From Atopobium fossor DSM 15642 (GTDB lineage: Bacteria; Actinomycetota; Coriobacteriia; Coriobacteriales; Atopobiaceae): a stretch of 64,000 bases of DNA. Positions 37,293-46,844 of the stretch are shown here, in pieces. The stretch is taken from the NCBI RefSeq assembly GCF_000483125.1, contig NZ_KI519553.1, positions 779,124 to 843,123 of the forward strand, written 5' to 3'. Every line of letters begins with the position of its first letter. Position 1 is the first letter of the stretch. The position numbers and the translations under genes are program-made. Below the pieces are notes generated by a model. That model had not been told where the DNA came from. It saw nothing but the letters and a program-made list of their open reading frames with translations, and ran no database searches.

Positions 37293-38359
37293 TACACAAC
37301 CTCCATTGTCAAAGCCTTAGTCCACTGTGCACAATTCAACTCGGCTGTGCGCACAAGTCGTTTTTCGCGTGCGCCATCCTTATAAATCCACTCAATCACA
37401 TCACCGGCAGCAATGGGGCACCACATAACCGTTGCTTGGCGCTCAAGGCCCAAATCACTGTCCTGTGTCGAGTATTGTTTTGCCAGCTGATAGGCTCGCT
37501 CTACGGTTTCTGGTGCCATATCAGATACTTCGTGTACTTTTGCTCTGGTATAGCCACGTTTTGCACTCGATGATGCATGGTTAGCAGCTGTATCATACGC
37601 ACCAATAATAGTCTGCTGATTGTTGCCATCACGTTTTGTATGGGTGACTACACTGCGGTTGAATGCTTCGCCTGTGGCATCCTCGCTTTTACGATTCGCT
37701 AAAAGCACCACAGAGTGCTCGTCACGCTCATCGACAATCCAGTTTGCTGCTCTTTGAGCTGGAGCTATATAGCTATCAAAAGTGAGCCTGCCATGGCCGT
37801 CCACGTCCAGACGAGCATGAGCGGTTTTAGCTGCATCAAACAAGAACTTGGCAAAAGACGCTTCTGATGGACTATACGCTATCGTTTGTCCGTACGCAGC
37901 ATCTCGAAAACCGGATAGTAACACATACGCGCGTCCACATTGCTCACATGCGGTTTTAATAGCCTTAGATACAGTGGTTCCTTGCCCCACCGTCCAAATG
38001 TTCCAAAACCTATCTTCTGAGATTGCCCAGATAGCCGAATGTAGCGTCAGAGTTGTAAGGCCTGTGTAATGATCAATCGTCTTATGAGAGACAACAAAAG
38101 TACCCAACTCTTCACGTGGCAGGGTGCCCACGTCCAAAGTCAAGCGTACCCAGGAGCCCTCCATCAGCTCAGACGCAATAGTAATCTCTGCACTTGTACG
38201 TGTGTCACTGCGATATCCATATGTGAGGCGTGTCTTAGATGGCTGTAGGCCATCTATTTCACGACGCACGTAGTCAAGATTGTGTGGGTCAACCTCCCAG
38301 GCACGCAGGGTAATAGTGGTGGAGGGACTACACCACAGCTCGGGTATCGTTTGTGCCAT
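37292..38359 (-). CDS. Phage tail protein, baseplate type (Gp37-like)
   Basis: About 355 residues from ATG 38359. The strand-rich protein has QTIPELWCSPSTTITLRAWE at the start, then RREIDGLQPSKTRLTYGYRS and a central FDAAKTAHARLDVDGHGRLT. Layout and position resemble Gp37/prophage tail-like proteins that join the distal tail to fibres. The longer open frame upstream lies within the lectin-bearing gene, whose stop TAA overlaps this ATG by one base. Confidence 0.65.
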   Translation of the reverse strand: MAQTIPELWCSPSTTITLRAWEVDPHNLDYVRREIDGLQPSKTRLTYGYRSDTRTSAEITIASELMEGSWVRLTLDVGTLPREELGTFVVSHKTIDHYTGLTTLTLHSAIWAISEDRFWNIWTVGQGTTVSKAIKTACEQCGRAYVLLSGFRDAAYGQTIAYSPSEASFAKFLFDAAKTAHARLDVDGHGRLTFDSYIAPAQRAANWIVDERDEHSVVLLANRKSEDATGEAFNRSVVTHTKRDGNNQQTIIGAYDTAANHASSSAKRGYTRAKVHEVSDMAPETVERAYQLAKQYSTQDSDLGLERQATVMWCPIAAGDVIEWIYKDGAREKRLVRTAELNCAQWTKALTMEVV

Positions 38360-40656
38360 TATCGACTCTCCTGATACTGTCGCACGCGCACAGCTCCATA
38401 AGAGCGCCATTGCGCAGGATGCTCCACAGCCACTACAGCAACTGGCAATACTTCTCCTCGCCAATTACGAAATGTCGCATGGCCAGCTTCCAGTAAGGCG
38501 TCAAGCTGCGCAATAGATCCACTAACCGGTACATCCTCAACATATGCACCTGTTACTGATACATCACGTTGACGGCCACCTACAAAACGATAGCTTCGAT
38601 ACTCACGACCTGTCGTAGCATACTCTGCATAGTCACGGGTAGTGCTATCCCCCATCTCAGCAGGAGCAGAAAGACCAAGATCAAGAATAGCGTGGCCACC
38701 GTCCCAGTCCCACACATACGAGTGGTCTGTAATGGCAGGCAAAACAATCTCGGTCACACCCCACGTACCATCTGCGCGACTAATAACAATGAGCGCACGC
38801 CCATCTTTATTAAGAGGCCCGTATGCGTCAAGCACTTGTGTATTGGCTGTCTGTGATACTGGCGTCATCTGCGCTGATGCAAAATCACCACGCGTCCAAG
38901 CAGAGAGCTTGTCAGATGCTGCAGAAGTTTTGACGTTAACCAAAACCGTTACATGATCGCTTTCAGAGGTTGTGCATACCGGATCTTTACGCGTACCAAT
39001 AGTAGTAGTAACTGCCGTTGCGACAGTATCTGTGCTGAGACCATCAGTCACAAGCTCAACGTCGGCAGTTATACTAGCACCTTGGCGAGGTGCATAATCG
39101 ATTTCAGACCATGGAACAAGAATTGTGCCGCTTTTACCATCTACACCCGTATTGGTAATAGCATGTAGCAAGAGTTCTTTGCCGTCACAGACAAGTGAGC
39201 GTACAGCTACGGTGCAGCCACCATGGCCCCAGTCGCTGGTGTAAGCAACGGTAATGCCATCTTTTGATATAACACATGGCTTGAGCTGTAAATTAGGCTT
39301 TGCAGATAGGCGAATAGTCTGTGAGCTTGCAGAGGCACCATGGGCATATAAACCCTTGTGCCCGTTGTAGGCATCGGCAAAACTGCGCACTTCAAGCTGT
39401 ATTTCTACGCTATCAATATCTGATGCTGATATCTCTGGTAGCTGTAGCTTTACTGTCGCTTTCTTATCAGTATCAGAGCTACTAAATACCATGTTGGCAT
39501 GGCCCGCTGCCCCAAATCCGTCATAGGAAGAGCTTGCGTCTGATACGCTTTTCCAAGGGCCAAAGCTGCCAAATGACTGCCCAGCGTGGCGCACACGATA
39601 CCTATAACGGCCGTTAAAAAGCTTGCCGGGACACACAAAGCACGGGTATGTGTCGGCGGCCAATATAGTACCCTCAGTCACTTTTTCGCCATGGACATAC
39701 AGACCAACACTGGCAGGTGTTGGCAGTTCTTGCACATACATCTCAGAAGGCATCAAGGCAAACAACTGTGCATCCGTATTGTTCATGGGGTACATCTGGA
39801 TAACCCCGCCAGCAACGGGATTGTTGCCTTGCACATCCATGCATAGTGTACCGCCCATATCAGTAGCATAATTGCGTACTTGATAGGTTGGCACCGTCAC
39901 GCCATTAATTTGAGCAGTGCCTTGTGGGACAAAAATCCATTGATTATCACGCCCACCTTCATGACCAATTGATCCATATTGCAAAACGCGCGCACCGTTT
40001 ACAGGATTGCCAGCGTTATCAACCGCAACATACTTCATAGAGTGGGCAAACATAAGCTTACAACGACCGTTACCCATATTCGTAAGCCACAAAACTTGGT
40101 TGTTGCCACCATGGCGGGGATATGTCTCTACAAACGCGCCATCGCTTAATGACGATGAATTTAAATCTACAGCATAATCCGGGTTAGTCTTCAAGCGAAG
40201 CTCATAGGTACCATCAGGAGCCGGGTCTTTTGCTTCAAACGTCCACATCTGTAAGGCAGTACCAAAAACGTGCGTGGCAAGTTGAATATTTCCGCTAAGA
40301 GATGTTGCAGCTAAGCATAAGGAAGCATCAGCTAAAGGACGAATTACATATTTATCACCAACCGACTCAATAACCCACTTCTGAGCTGATGTATTGTTCC
40401 AATCATATTGCCAGACATTAGTACCAGCTGCCATATTGGCATTGTGCACATCCAATGCTTTACCTGTAGCTACAAAGCTCAAGACAACAAAGGTATCGTA
40501 GTTGGTGACACGTACAAGCTGCGCGTCACCATAATTAGCTTTAAACAGACTTACATTGGTGCTGCTTTGATCCAATGCACCAGTTACATCTATAACATAC
40601 GATGCGTCGGCTGCACTATGAATAACATAAGTGCCATCTTTAATAGCCATAGCCAA
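38359..40656 (-). CDS. Tail protein with two ricin-type lectin domains
   Basis: A 765-residue protein. Residues about 5-130 form a ricin-type beta-trefoil (DGTYVIHSAADASYVIDVTG, QKWVIESVGDKYVIRPLADA); a second unit covers about 133-305 (DGTYELRLKTNPDYAVDLNS, NQWIFVPQG, TLCMDVQGNNPVAGG). The remaining 450 residues are strand-rich tail structure. Such lectins bind sugars, so this may be the host-surface adhesin. The start appears to be TTG at 40656, 8 bp behind GGAGG in the tape-measure gene; ATG 40650 is possible. Confidence 0.82.
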   Translation of the reverse strand: MAMAIKDGTYVIHSAADASYVIDVTGALDQSSTNVSLFKANYGDAQLVRVTNYDTFVVLSFVATGKALDVHNANMAAGTNVWQYDWNNTSAQKWVIESVGDKYVIRPLADASLCLAATSLSGNIQLATHVFGTALQMWTFEAKDPAPDGTYELRLKTNPDYAVDLNSSSLSDGAFVETYPRHGGNNQVLWLTNMGNGRCKLMFAHSMKYVAVDNAGNPVNGARVLQYGSIGHEGGRDNQWIFVPQGTAQINGVTVPTYQVRNYATDMGGTLCMDVQGNNPVAGGVIQMYPMNNTDAQLFALMPSEMYVQELPTPASVGLYVHGEKVTEGTILAADTYPCFVCPGKLFNGRYRYRVRHAGQSFGSFGPWKSVSDASSSYDGFGAAGHANMVFSSSDTDKKATVKLQLPEISASDIDSVEIQLEVRSFADAYNGHKGLYAHGASASSQTIRLSAKPNLQLKPCVISKDGITVAYTSDWGHGGCTVAVRSLVCDGKELLLHAITNTGVDGKSGTILVPWSEIDYAPRQGASITADVELVTDGLSTDTVATAVTTTIGTRKDPVCTTSESDHVTVLVNVKTSAASDKLSAWTRGDFASAQMTPVSQTANTQVLDAYGPLNKDGRALIVISRADGTWGVTEIVLPAITDHSYVWDWDGGHAILDLGLSAPAEMGDSTTRDYAEYATTGREYRSYRFVGGRQRDVSVTGAYVEDVPVSGSIAQLDALLEAGHATFRNWRGEVLPVAVVAVEHPAQWRSYGAVRVRQYQESR

Positions 40657-43600
40657 CGTTCATACCTCCCCTGCGATCAATAGCAGTTGCTAAAGCGCCA
40701 ATAGTCTGGTTGCCGTCAAGTGTTACTTGCATACCACTAAGCTGTTGTGCCAAAGCTGATGCAATCTCTTGTGCAGATGGACCGGTATAGCCAACATAGC
40801 CAAGCTGAGAAACAACGCCGCTGGCAATAAGATCTACAAATGGCTGTGAATAGCGCGTGTTAGTAAGAGGAACAATATTGCGGCCATCGTAATACTCAGC
40901 TCCGGCTTCACCAATAACGTCATAAGGCGTGATATAGGTAGGTGCAGTATAAATACCACCTTGGGCATGTAGACGAATGCCGCCTTGTGCGTGTGGAACG
41001 CTGCGTACCACATCAACGATGCGACTGCCGATACGGTTGAGCTTGGCAGAAATGCTGCTAATAGTGCTGCTCGCATTATCAAGAGCAGTAATGGTAAAAC
41101 TCTTGTTAGAGATAGACTTAGCATCTACATGGTCAATACCAGCTTCTGCTACCGAGATGGTCCCGTCATCGTTTACATCAAAGTGCTTTCCATTGATAGT
41201 TTGAGCGTCTAGGTCCCAGATATTGCCTTGGGCATCTGCAATTGTGCCGTCATCGCTTACCGTAAATGTCTTAGGGTCAAGACCAATCTGGTTAAGCTGT
41301 TTGAGACGCTGGATAAGCACGTCGGTGTTACCGCCAGCGCTTTTAGCCAACGCTGCAAAGTTTTGCTCTCCCATGGCCTGCAGTTGATCTACAGATACCC
41401 CAGCAGATACTGCAGCGCCAGCCAATTGCTCAAGAGAAAAGCCCGTATCGATTAAAGCAGCTGCAAACTGTTGGTTGTTGTTGACAAAGTCAAGCATAGC
41501 TTTACCAGCTTCAGTAGCAGCCACTTGAGCTGCCGTCATTTCATCAGCGTAAGCCTGTGTTTCTTTCTGTGCTGATTTCAAAGCTTCATTAGCTTTATTT
41601 AGGCTATCTCCATAGCCATTTGATGCAAGAGTGGCTTTTGCATATTCTTCGGCAGTTTTCCAATGTTCACGCACGTCTTTGTGCTCTTTGTAATACTTAA
41701 GCATCAGTGCGTATTGTTCGTTATAGGTCTTTTGCGCGTCAGACTGATTCTTCTTAAGCTTCATCTCATTCTTAAGAGCTTCACTATATAAGTCTTGCGC
41801 AGCGTTAATACGTGCTTCTTCTTGCTTTTTAGCAATGAGTTCATCTATGGCAGCAACGGTATTTCTAATCTCTCCTTGCTGGTCTTTATACTCACCGGTT
41901 AATACCTCAGCTGTACTAAAACTCGTTCCTAAAGCGTCATTTAAACCTCGTACCGCCCATTCAAGTTTGGCGGTATCCTCAGCAGTGGCAACACCTTGCC
42001 CACCCATGCTATCAATAACTGATTTGTATTCACCCAGCATCTTAATTGGCGTGGCGGCACTCTCTTTAATACCAGCAATTGCTTGGTTATGCTGCTTGAT
42101 AGCTTCTCTTAGCTCATCGGTACTCATCGCAGCGTCGTGTGCTTGTGCAGCATAATCACTTGCAGCGCGCGCACCAGGAGCAAGAGCAGCAGATATACCA
42201 TCAGCGGAGTTTGCCATCTGTGTCATCGCGTCATTAAATTCTTGCTGGCGCTTTACATCATCATAGATACCCTTGCCTAAAATAGCCAGTGCAGCTACCA
42301 CAACCATAACGCCACCAGTAGCAAGACCGCCGAGTGCAGGAGCAGCTACACCAGCTGCTTCTGCTACCTTACCAATGCCACCTGCTGCAGATACCGCAGG
42401 ATTGAGCACCGTGCCAAGCTTGCCCGCAAGGCCGCCCGTAGATGCCATAGCCAGCTGTGTGGCAGAATCTGTAGCGCTTAAAGCTGCGCCAAAGGTGCCC
42501 AATACATTGGCACCCTTAGAGATAACACCGGCGACATTGCCGGCCACACCCACCACTTGCCCTGCAATACTTAATGCCGGACCTGCTGCCGCAGTAAGAG
42601 CAAGCGTGTTGATAATCGCACTTTGCTCTTCTTTGCTCATAGAGCTAAAGGCTTTAGCTGCGTTTTCGATACCTGAGATAAGCGGTTGTGCTGCATCTAA
42701 AGCAGATAGAGCAGCGTCAGCTAAAGGACCGCCTACCTCAGTTGCAATGGCAACCAGCTTGTTTTTAATTGTTTCAAGCTTAGCTGCAATTGATTTATTG
42801 CGGTTGTCCACCTCAGCTTGAAGTGCGCTGTTTTCTTTCCAAGACTTATTGGAAAGGTCAATGGCTTGCGTAAGCAAGTCACTATTGCCAGCCAAACGAC
42901 GCATGAAGTCACTTTGGCGAAGCTCAGTAATGCCAAGGTCAGCAAGAGTTTTATTGAGGTCCCCGCCATTTTTCGATACATCAGACATACCTTGTATGAC
43001 ACGCTCGAACGTGCCTGTGACATCAGTTGACCAGGCATTTTTAAACTCGTCAACCGACATGTGGGCCAAAGATGCCCACTGCTGCAAAGTGCCGCTGTTT
43101 TGAGAGACGGCCAGAGAAATCTCGTTGAGCGTTTTAGAGAAGGCAGAGCCACCAGTTTGTGACTCAATGCCTAAAGATGCGGCCGCGGCAGCTACACCTA
43201 AAATATCGGCCTGAGACATGCCAGCTTGTGTGCCAGCAGATGCCATGCCCATAGCCATATCTGAGATCTTGCTTTCAGTAGTGGCCATGTGATTTCCTAG
43301 ACCGACAATGGCAGAGGCATATCTATCAGCATCTTTCTGTGCCATACGAGTGATATTTGCAAATTGGGCAAGATTGGTGGCCGCCGTTGACGCGTCCATA
43401 TCGGTTGCAATATCTAGACCTTCTACCGTCATAGCAAATGCCTGCAGCCTGTCATTCGACCAACCAAGCTGTGCGCCTAGCGCTTCCATATTCAAGATGG
43501 AATCAGCACTTACTGGCTGTGTCTTAGATAGCTCCAATGCACCATCTTTAAGCTTTTGATAGCCTTCTTCGGTCATATCCACCGTTTTACGCACACCAGT

Positions 43601-44134
43601 CAGCGCGGTATCAATGGTTTTCGCGCTCTTAATAGATGCAGTGGCAAATGCAACTAAGGGCACCGTTACACCCATAGTAAGCTTTGAGCCAACACCTTGT
43701 AGTGTGGTTGACATGGCAGCTGCTTTAGCAGCTACATTATCAAATACAGCAGCTGCCCTACCAAGTCCAGTGGTGGCTGTGGTAGCTGCTACTAGAGCTG
43801 CTTGGTCACGCTTAAGGTACGCTTCGGCCTTCGCAAGCTCCACACCAAGTTTTTGATAGGCTGCACTTGTCGTATCACCAGACTTAGCAAGCTCATCTTG
43901 TGCCTGACGCAGTGTTTTTACACGTTGTGTAGTTGCTTCTACTTTAGAGCGTGCAGCTTGCATAGCAGAGCTGAGCAAACCTACGTTACGTGGGTCAAAC
44001 TTCAGTGCATTTTGGACATTGCGCAGCTCACTTTGTGCTTTGCGAGAAGCAGAATTAATCTGTGAAAGTGCCGCTGTGAGCTTGGTAGAGTCACCTTCAA
44101 ACGAGACATACAGACCCTTATACTCGCTTGCCAC
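40640..44134 (-). CDS. Tail tape measure protein
   Basis: At 1,164 residues this is a typical tape measure protein. Coiled coil fills the N-terminal part (SQINSASRKAQSELRNVQNA), followed by the PhageMin_Tail region with TQPVSADSILNMEALGAQLG and GMSQADILGVAAAAASLGIE. Hydrophobic stretches occur at about 490-545 and 600-625. The C-terminus has GEAGAEYYDGRNIVPLTN, common in the family. Its length sets tail length. It directly follows the tail chaperone frames. Confidence 0.95.
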   Translation of the reverse strand: MASEYKGLYVSFEGDSTKLTAALSQINSASRKAQSELRNVQNALKFDPRNVGLLSSAMQAARSKVEATTQRVKTLRQAQDELAKSGDTTSAAYQKLGVELAKAEAYLKRDQAALVAATTATTGLGRAAAVFDNVAAKAAAMSTTLQGVGSKLTMGVTVPLVAFATASIKSAKTIDTALTGVRKTVDMTEEGYQKLKDGALELSKTQPVSADSILNMEALGAQLGWSNDRLQAFAMTVEGLDIATDMDASTAATNLAQFANITRMAQKDADRYASAIVGLGNHMATTESKISDMAMGMASAGTQAGMSQADILGVAAAAASLGIESQTGGSAFSKTLNEISLAVSQNSGTLQQWASLAHMSVDEFKNAWSTDVTGTFERVIQGMSDVSKNGGDLNKTLADLGITELRQSDFMRRLAGNSDLLTQAIDLSNKSWKENSALQAEVDNRNKSIAAKLETIKNKLVAIATEVGGPLADAALSALDAAQPLISGIENAAKAFSSMSKEEQSAIINTLALTAAAGPALSIAGQVVGVAGNVAGVISKGANVLGTFGAALSATDSATQLAMASTGGLAGKLGTVLNPAVSAAGGIGKVAEAAGVAAPALGGLATGGVMVVVAALAILGKGIYDDVKRQQEFNDAMTQMANSADGISAALAPGARAASDYAAQAHDAAMSTDELREAIKQHNQAIAGIKESAATPIKMLGEYKSVIDSMGGQGVATAEDTAKLEWAVRGLNDALGTSFSTAEVLTGEYKDQQGEIRNTVAAIDELIAKKQEEARINAAQDLYSEALKNEMKLKKNQSDAQKTYNEQYALMLKYYKEHKDVREHWKTAEEYAKATLASNGYGDSLNKANEALKSAQKETQAYADEMTAAQVAATEAGKAMLDFVNNNQQFAAALIDTGFSLEQLAGAAVSAGVSVDQLQAMGEQNFAALAKSAGGNTDVLIQRLKQLNQIGLDPKTFTVSDDGTIADAQGNIWDLDAQTINGKHFDVNDDGTISVAEAGIDHVDAKSISNKSFTITALDNASSTISSISAKLNRIGSRIVDVVRSVPHAQGGIRLHAQGGIYTAPTYITPYDVIGEAGAEYYDGRNIVPLTNTRYSQPFVDLIASGVVSQLGYVGYTGPSAQEIASALAQQLSGMQVTLDGNQTIGALATAIDRRGGMNVGYGY

Positions 44135-44138
44135 GCTG

Positions 44139-44823
44139 CTACCCCCTCAATGCTTGTAGAACTTGTTCACGTGAAGCCATCACAACGCCGCCTGTAATAC
44201 GGCGGTCTGCAGGAATTGACCACGCATTTCTAATTGATAGATAAATCTGTGTATCTATTGGACTTAAGCCGATGGCTTCTTCATACGAAAAACCAGCTGC
44301 AACCAACGTCAGCACTTTGGCGCGCGTCGGCCATGCAACTTCTTCATTAGTGGGAACGCTACTGCTGCTAGTCTGATTTTTGTCCTGCGTCGGATTTAAG
44401 AGAATCTTTGATAGACTTGGGGAGCCGAAAAAAGGTGCGCTCACCAAACTCACCAAAAATCGTATTGCACGCATATGCCGGTTCGTACATATTAGCTGGT
44501 GCATCTTCCATTTGGCTTTTGAATACAGACCATGACTTGCTTGTAGAGCCAGCAGCTGTTGCCATGGCCCAGATAGCGCGCAAAAGGCAAGGCATATCAT
44601 CCCAAGAGGGATACTGCTCGTCTTGTTGTAACAATGTATCGCGCTCGAGCAAAATATCTTTAATGAGCTTGCCCGTATATGGCTTAGTCATCGTGTCTAA
44701 AAATGTCTCCTCATACAAGGCAACAGCCTTATTAGTAGCAGCAATGTCTAGTGATTGTCCCGCAACTTCCACAGATGATACGTACAGCGGATCAATAGCG
44801 GGGCGAAGTGTGCGTTTTCCCAT
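44139..44823 (-). CDS. Long tail assembly chaperone (gpGT-like), by frameshift
   Basis: Two overlapping frames sit between the major tail protein and the tape measure, as in lambda G/GT. Reading frame 0 from ATG 44823 through ACC TTT TTT, then slipping +1 so Phe-tRNA re-pairs on TTC, continues as GGC TCC CCA to the stop at 44139. The product would have 132 plus 95 residues. The second frame has no start of its own in a suitable place. Known cases aid tape measure folding. A -2 slip would give the same frame. Confidence 0.65.
44368..44823 (-). CDS. Short tail assembly chaperone (gpG-like)
   Basis: The 151-residue frame-0 product starts at ATG 44823, 6 bp behind AAGGAG (MGKRTLRPAIDPLYVSSVEV). 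It is helical, with YEETFLDTMTKPYTGKLIKD, and ends shortly after the slip site. Position and size fit the short chaperone that coats the tape measure protein before the tail tube forms. Confidence 0.75.
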   Translation of the reverse strand: MGKRTLRPAIDPLYVSSVEVAGQSLDIAATNKAVALYEETFLDTMTKPYTGKLIKDILLERDTLLQQDEQYPSWDDMPCLLRAIWAMATAAGSTSKSWSVFKSQMEDAPANMYEPAYACNTIFGEFGERTFFRLPKSIKDSLKSDAGQKSD

Positions 44824-44919
44824 AAATATCTCCTTGTTTTTGGCTGTCAAAGAACAGGTACAATAACGAGCTTATTAGGCGCACACCGCAAAATGATGTG
44901 CGCCATGAAAGCCAGTTAC

Positions 44920-45489
44920 TTAATCAGCTTGGAAAGGTACCTTAGTAAATGCAGCATCGTATCCAGCATCGCCAGGCTCAAAGGTTGTACTTACGCGCGA
45001 CTTGCCATCACCACATTTGGTACTAACAGCAGTAAAGGTAGAGGTCTCAGCATCCTCATTAATAGAATCGGTATTTGTCTTAGCAGAATGTACAGGAGTA
45101 GTAGCTGTACATCCGTAGTACCACGTACGAATAGATCCTTGATCACCTGTGGTTTCAACACCAAACGCAAACTCCTTGGCACCGCCATTGCTTACTTCGG
45201 AAATACCACCAGTGGTCTCGGATTCGGCCATCTGACCACAACAAGCCTTGAGGAAGTCACGGCTAAACTTAGTCATTTGCACTTGAATTTCTTTCGAACC
45301 AACGCCACCGCGCTTATAGCGTGGTGCATCACCAGCATAAATCGTCTGGTCGTTGGAGCCACCATTAGAGATTGTGGCTTCCTCTGGCCACTCAAACTCA
45401 TGGGGAGCTTCGTATTTGCCATCTTGTGTCTTAAGTGCCCAAAACGCGCGAGCAAGACCAATGCGTACCTTATTTTCAGTTACTGACAT
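44920..45489 (-). CDS. Major tail tube protein
   Basis: A 189-residue protein beginning MSVTENKVRIGLARAFWALK, then EVATGSN-type strands and YKRGGVGSKEIQVQMTKFSR. The mid-size, strand-rich profile and place between the tail terminator and chaperone genes fit the tail tube protein. It has few Cys or hydrophobic helices, as expected for a tube building block. Confidence 0.8.
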   Translation of the reverse strand: MSVTENKVRIGLARAFWALKTQDGKYEAPHEFEWPEEATISNGGSNDQTIYAGDAPRYKRGGVGSKEIQVQMTKFSRDFLKACCGQMAESETTGGISEVSNGGAKEFAFGVETTGDQGSIRTWYYGCTATTPVHSAKTNTDSINEDAETSTFTAVSTKCGDGKSRVSTTFEPGDAGYDAAFTKVPFQAD

Positions 45490-45507
45490 GTATATATCCC
45501 ATCTCTT

Positions 45508-45843
45508 TTATCGACCGACAACAGTTAAGGTGTAGGTCATCTCAACTACGCCACCGCCTAGCGGGACGCACCTTCTTACATAAGTAAAGCCAGCACCAGA
45601 CAATGCTTTTTCTAGCTTTGATTCAAGCTGCATATCGCTACCACGCTCATAAAGCTCAACCGTATAGTGCGTAGCGGCAAAGACATTACTGTTGGCCGCC
45701 ATACGGTCAGAAGTAGCATTTGGCACCAGCAGGGCATACGGCAAAGGCGGAGGAGAAGAACCATCTGCCGTATCCCATGCAATACGTGCATACCTAATAC
45801 CACACGATTTAATCGCGCGACACAGCTCACGATAGCCAGGCAT
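45508..45843 (-). CDS. Probable tail terminator/completion protein
   Basis: The 111-residue protein starts at ATG 45843, 8 bp behind AAGGAG (MPGYRELCRAIKSCGIRYAR). It has the profile of HK97 gp10-neighbour proteins, with AATHYTVELYERGSDMQLES in the middle and a strand-rich end. Its place between the gp10-like and tube genes supports tail termination, but the similarity is weak. Confidence 0.6.
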   Translation of the reverse strand: MPGYRELCRAIKSCGIRYARIAWDTADGSSPPPLPYALLVPNATSDRMAANSNVFAATHYTVELYERGSDMQLESKLEKALSGAGFTYVRRCVPLGGGVVEMTYTLTVVGR

Positions 45844-45844
45844 G

Positions 45845-46231
45845 CTAGTCACTCCTTAGTTTTTCAGCACCAACTGCATATGCAGGCTCAATGTGTGGGT
45901 ATGCACGAACGCGTGTTCCCGTATCGCGTCCATGAATAAATTTCTCATGGCCTTTTTCAAGCAAGTGTGTAAGTCCTGGCTTTTTCTTGTTATGCACAAC
46001 AACTTTGATATGTCCGTCAACCTCTTCGGTTGTGGCTGACCAACCAGCAGCATACTTGCCTGTCATAGCAGGTGTGAGCGCGCCATTGCGCAACTCATCG
46101 GCAGTCGCACGCGCTGCCCTACGCACGTTTTTGCGCAGAGCATCTATATTTTGTTGTGCTGTATGTTCAACTTCTTGCATAAGCACATCAGCAAAGCCAT
46201 CAATGCTGATAGATACTCTACTGTCCGACAT
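45845..46231 (-). CDS. HK97 gp10-like head-tail protein
   Basis: A 128-residue protein with the family pattern: a helical start DVLMQEVEHTAQQNIDALRK, the turn TPAMTGKYAAGWS, then KKPGLTHLLEKGHEKFIHGR and PHIEPAYAVG. It belongs to the HK97_gp10 group used in the neck. ATG 46231 has GGAATTGGGG before it and overlaps the previous gene by 14 bp. It is followed by the terminator protein gene. Confidence 0.82.
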   Translation of the reverse strand: MSDSRVSISIDGFADVLMQEVEHTAQQNIDALRKNVRRAARATADELRNGALTPAMTGKYAAGWSATTEEVDGHIKVVVHNKKKPGLTHLLEKGHEKFIHGRDTGTRVRAYPHIEPAYAVGAEKLRSD

Positions 46232-46844
46232 CCCCAATTCCTTCCGCACATTCAAGAGTGGTCCACTCACCATCGCCAGTTACACGAGTAACACTGTGAC
46301 GCTTACCTCGCATCACAACTGCCCTCTCGCCTGCCCAATCATCAGCACGAATAGATATATGCAAGCTTGCTAATTGCCCAGCATCGGTACTATTACCGGA
46401 CCACTCAACCGAACGTACATACACAGACGTACGCTTTTCTGTGGCATGCGCGATGCCCAAATCGTCATATTCAGCCGATGTTGCAACAAGCTCGCAGGTA
46501 CCGACACTCTCAAAACGAGTAAGATAGAGCCACGCAAGCCTGCCATCTTCATCGGTCTTGGTGATGTCATACGCTTTTCCAGCAATGACTGCTGTATTGG
46601 CGACAGACAGATCTGGGGGACGACGGACACACACTTTAAGCGACAAAGAGGGTGCATCGCTGCCTAAAGCATCAATATCGACAGAGCGCACCTGAGACTT
46701 TCGATATGGTAGTAGACACAGCGTGCGCAGACCAGCTGCGCTAGTCCAGTTGACACCACGCGCACAGCGCGCAGCCGTAGGTTCACATAGCGCAAGCACA
46801 CCATCAATAGGTGCAAATACCTCACGCTTAGTCTTGAGCGCCAT
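46218..46844 (-). CDS. Probable head-closure/neck protein
   Basis: About 208 residues from ATG 46844 (MALKTKREVFAPIDGVLALC). It is strand-rich, with TEKRTSVYVRSVEWSGNSTD and a C-terminal VVMRGKRHSVTRV. I do not recognise the family. Its position between the connector and gp10-like genes points to a head-completion or stopper role. Starts and ends overlap both neighbours, showing a tight operon. Confidence 0.55.
   Translation of the reverse strand: MALKTKREVFAPIDGVLALCEPTAARCARGVNWTSAAGLRTLCLLPYRKSQVRSVDIDALGSDAPSLSLKVCVRRPPDLSVANTAVIAGKAYDITKTDEDGRLAWLYLTRFESVGTCELVATSAEYDDLGIAHATEKRTSVYVRSVEWSGNSTDAGQLASLHISIRADDWAGERAVVMRGKRHSVTRVTGDGEWTTLECAEGIGDVGQ

Noticed and set aside
37292-38464. Longer form of the baseplate-type tail protein
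   Set aside because: The upstream extension overlaps the lectin-bearing gene by 106 bp; the ATG at 38359 forms a one-base TAATG coupling.
42273-42821. 182-residue plus-strand frame opposite the tape measure gene
   Set aside because: It is a shadow of alanine-rich helical code, with no binding site and no promoter context.
44139-44600. Independent 153-residue gene in the second tail-chaperone frame
   Set aside because: Its first part lies antiphase within the chaperone gene with no ribosome binding site or family sequence; only the part after the slip site looks real.
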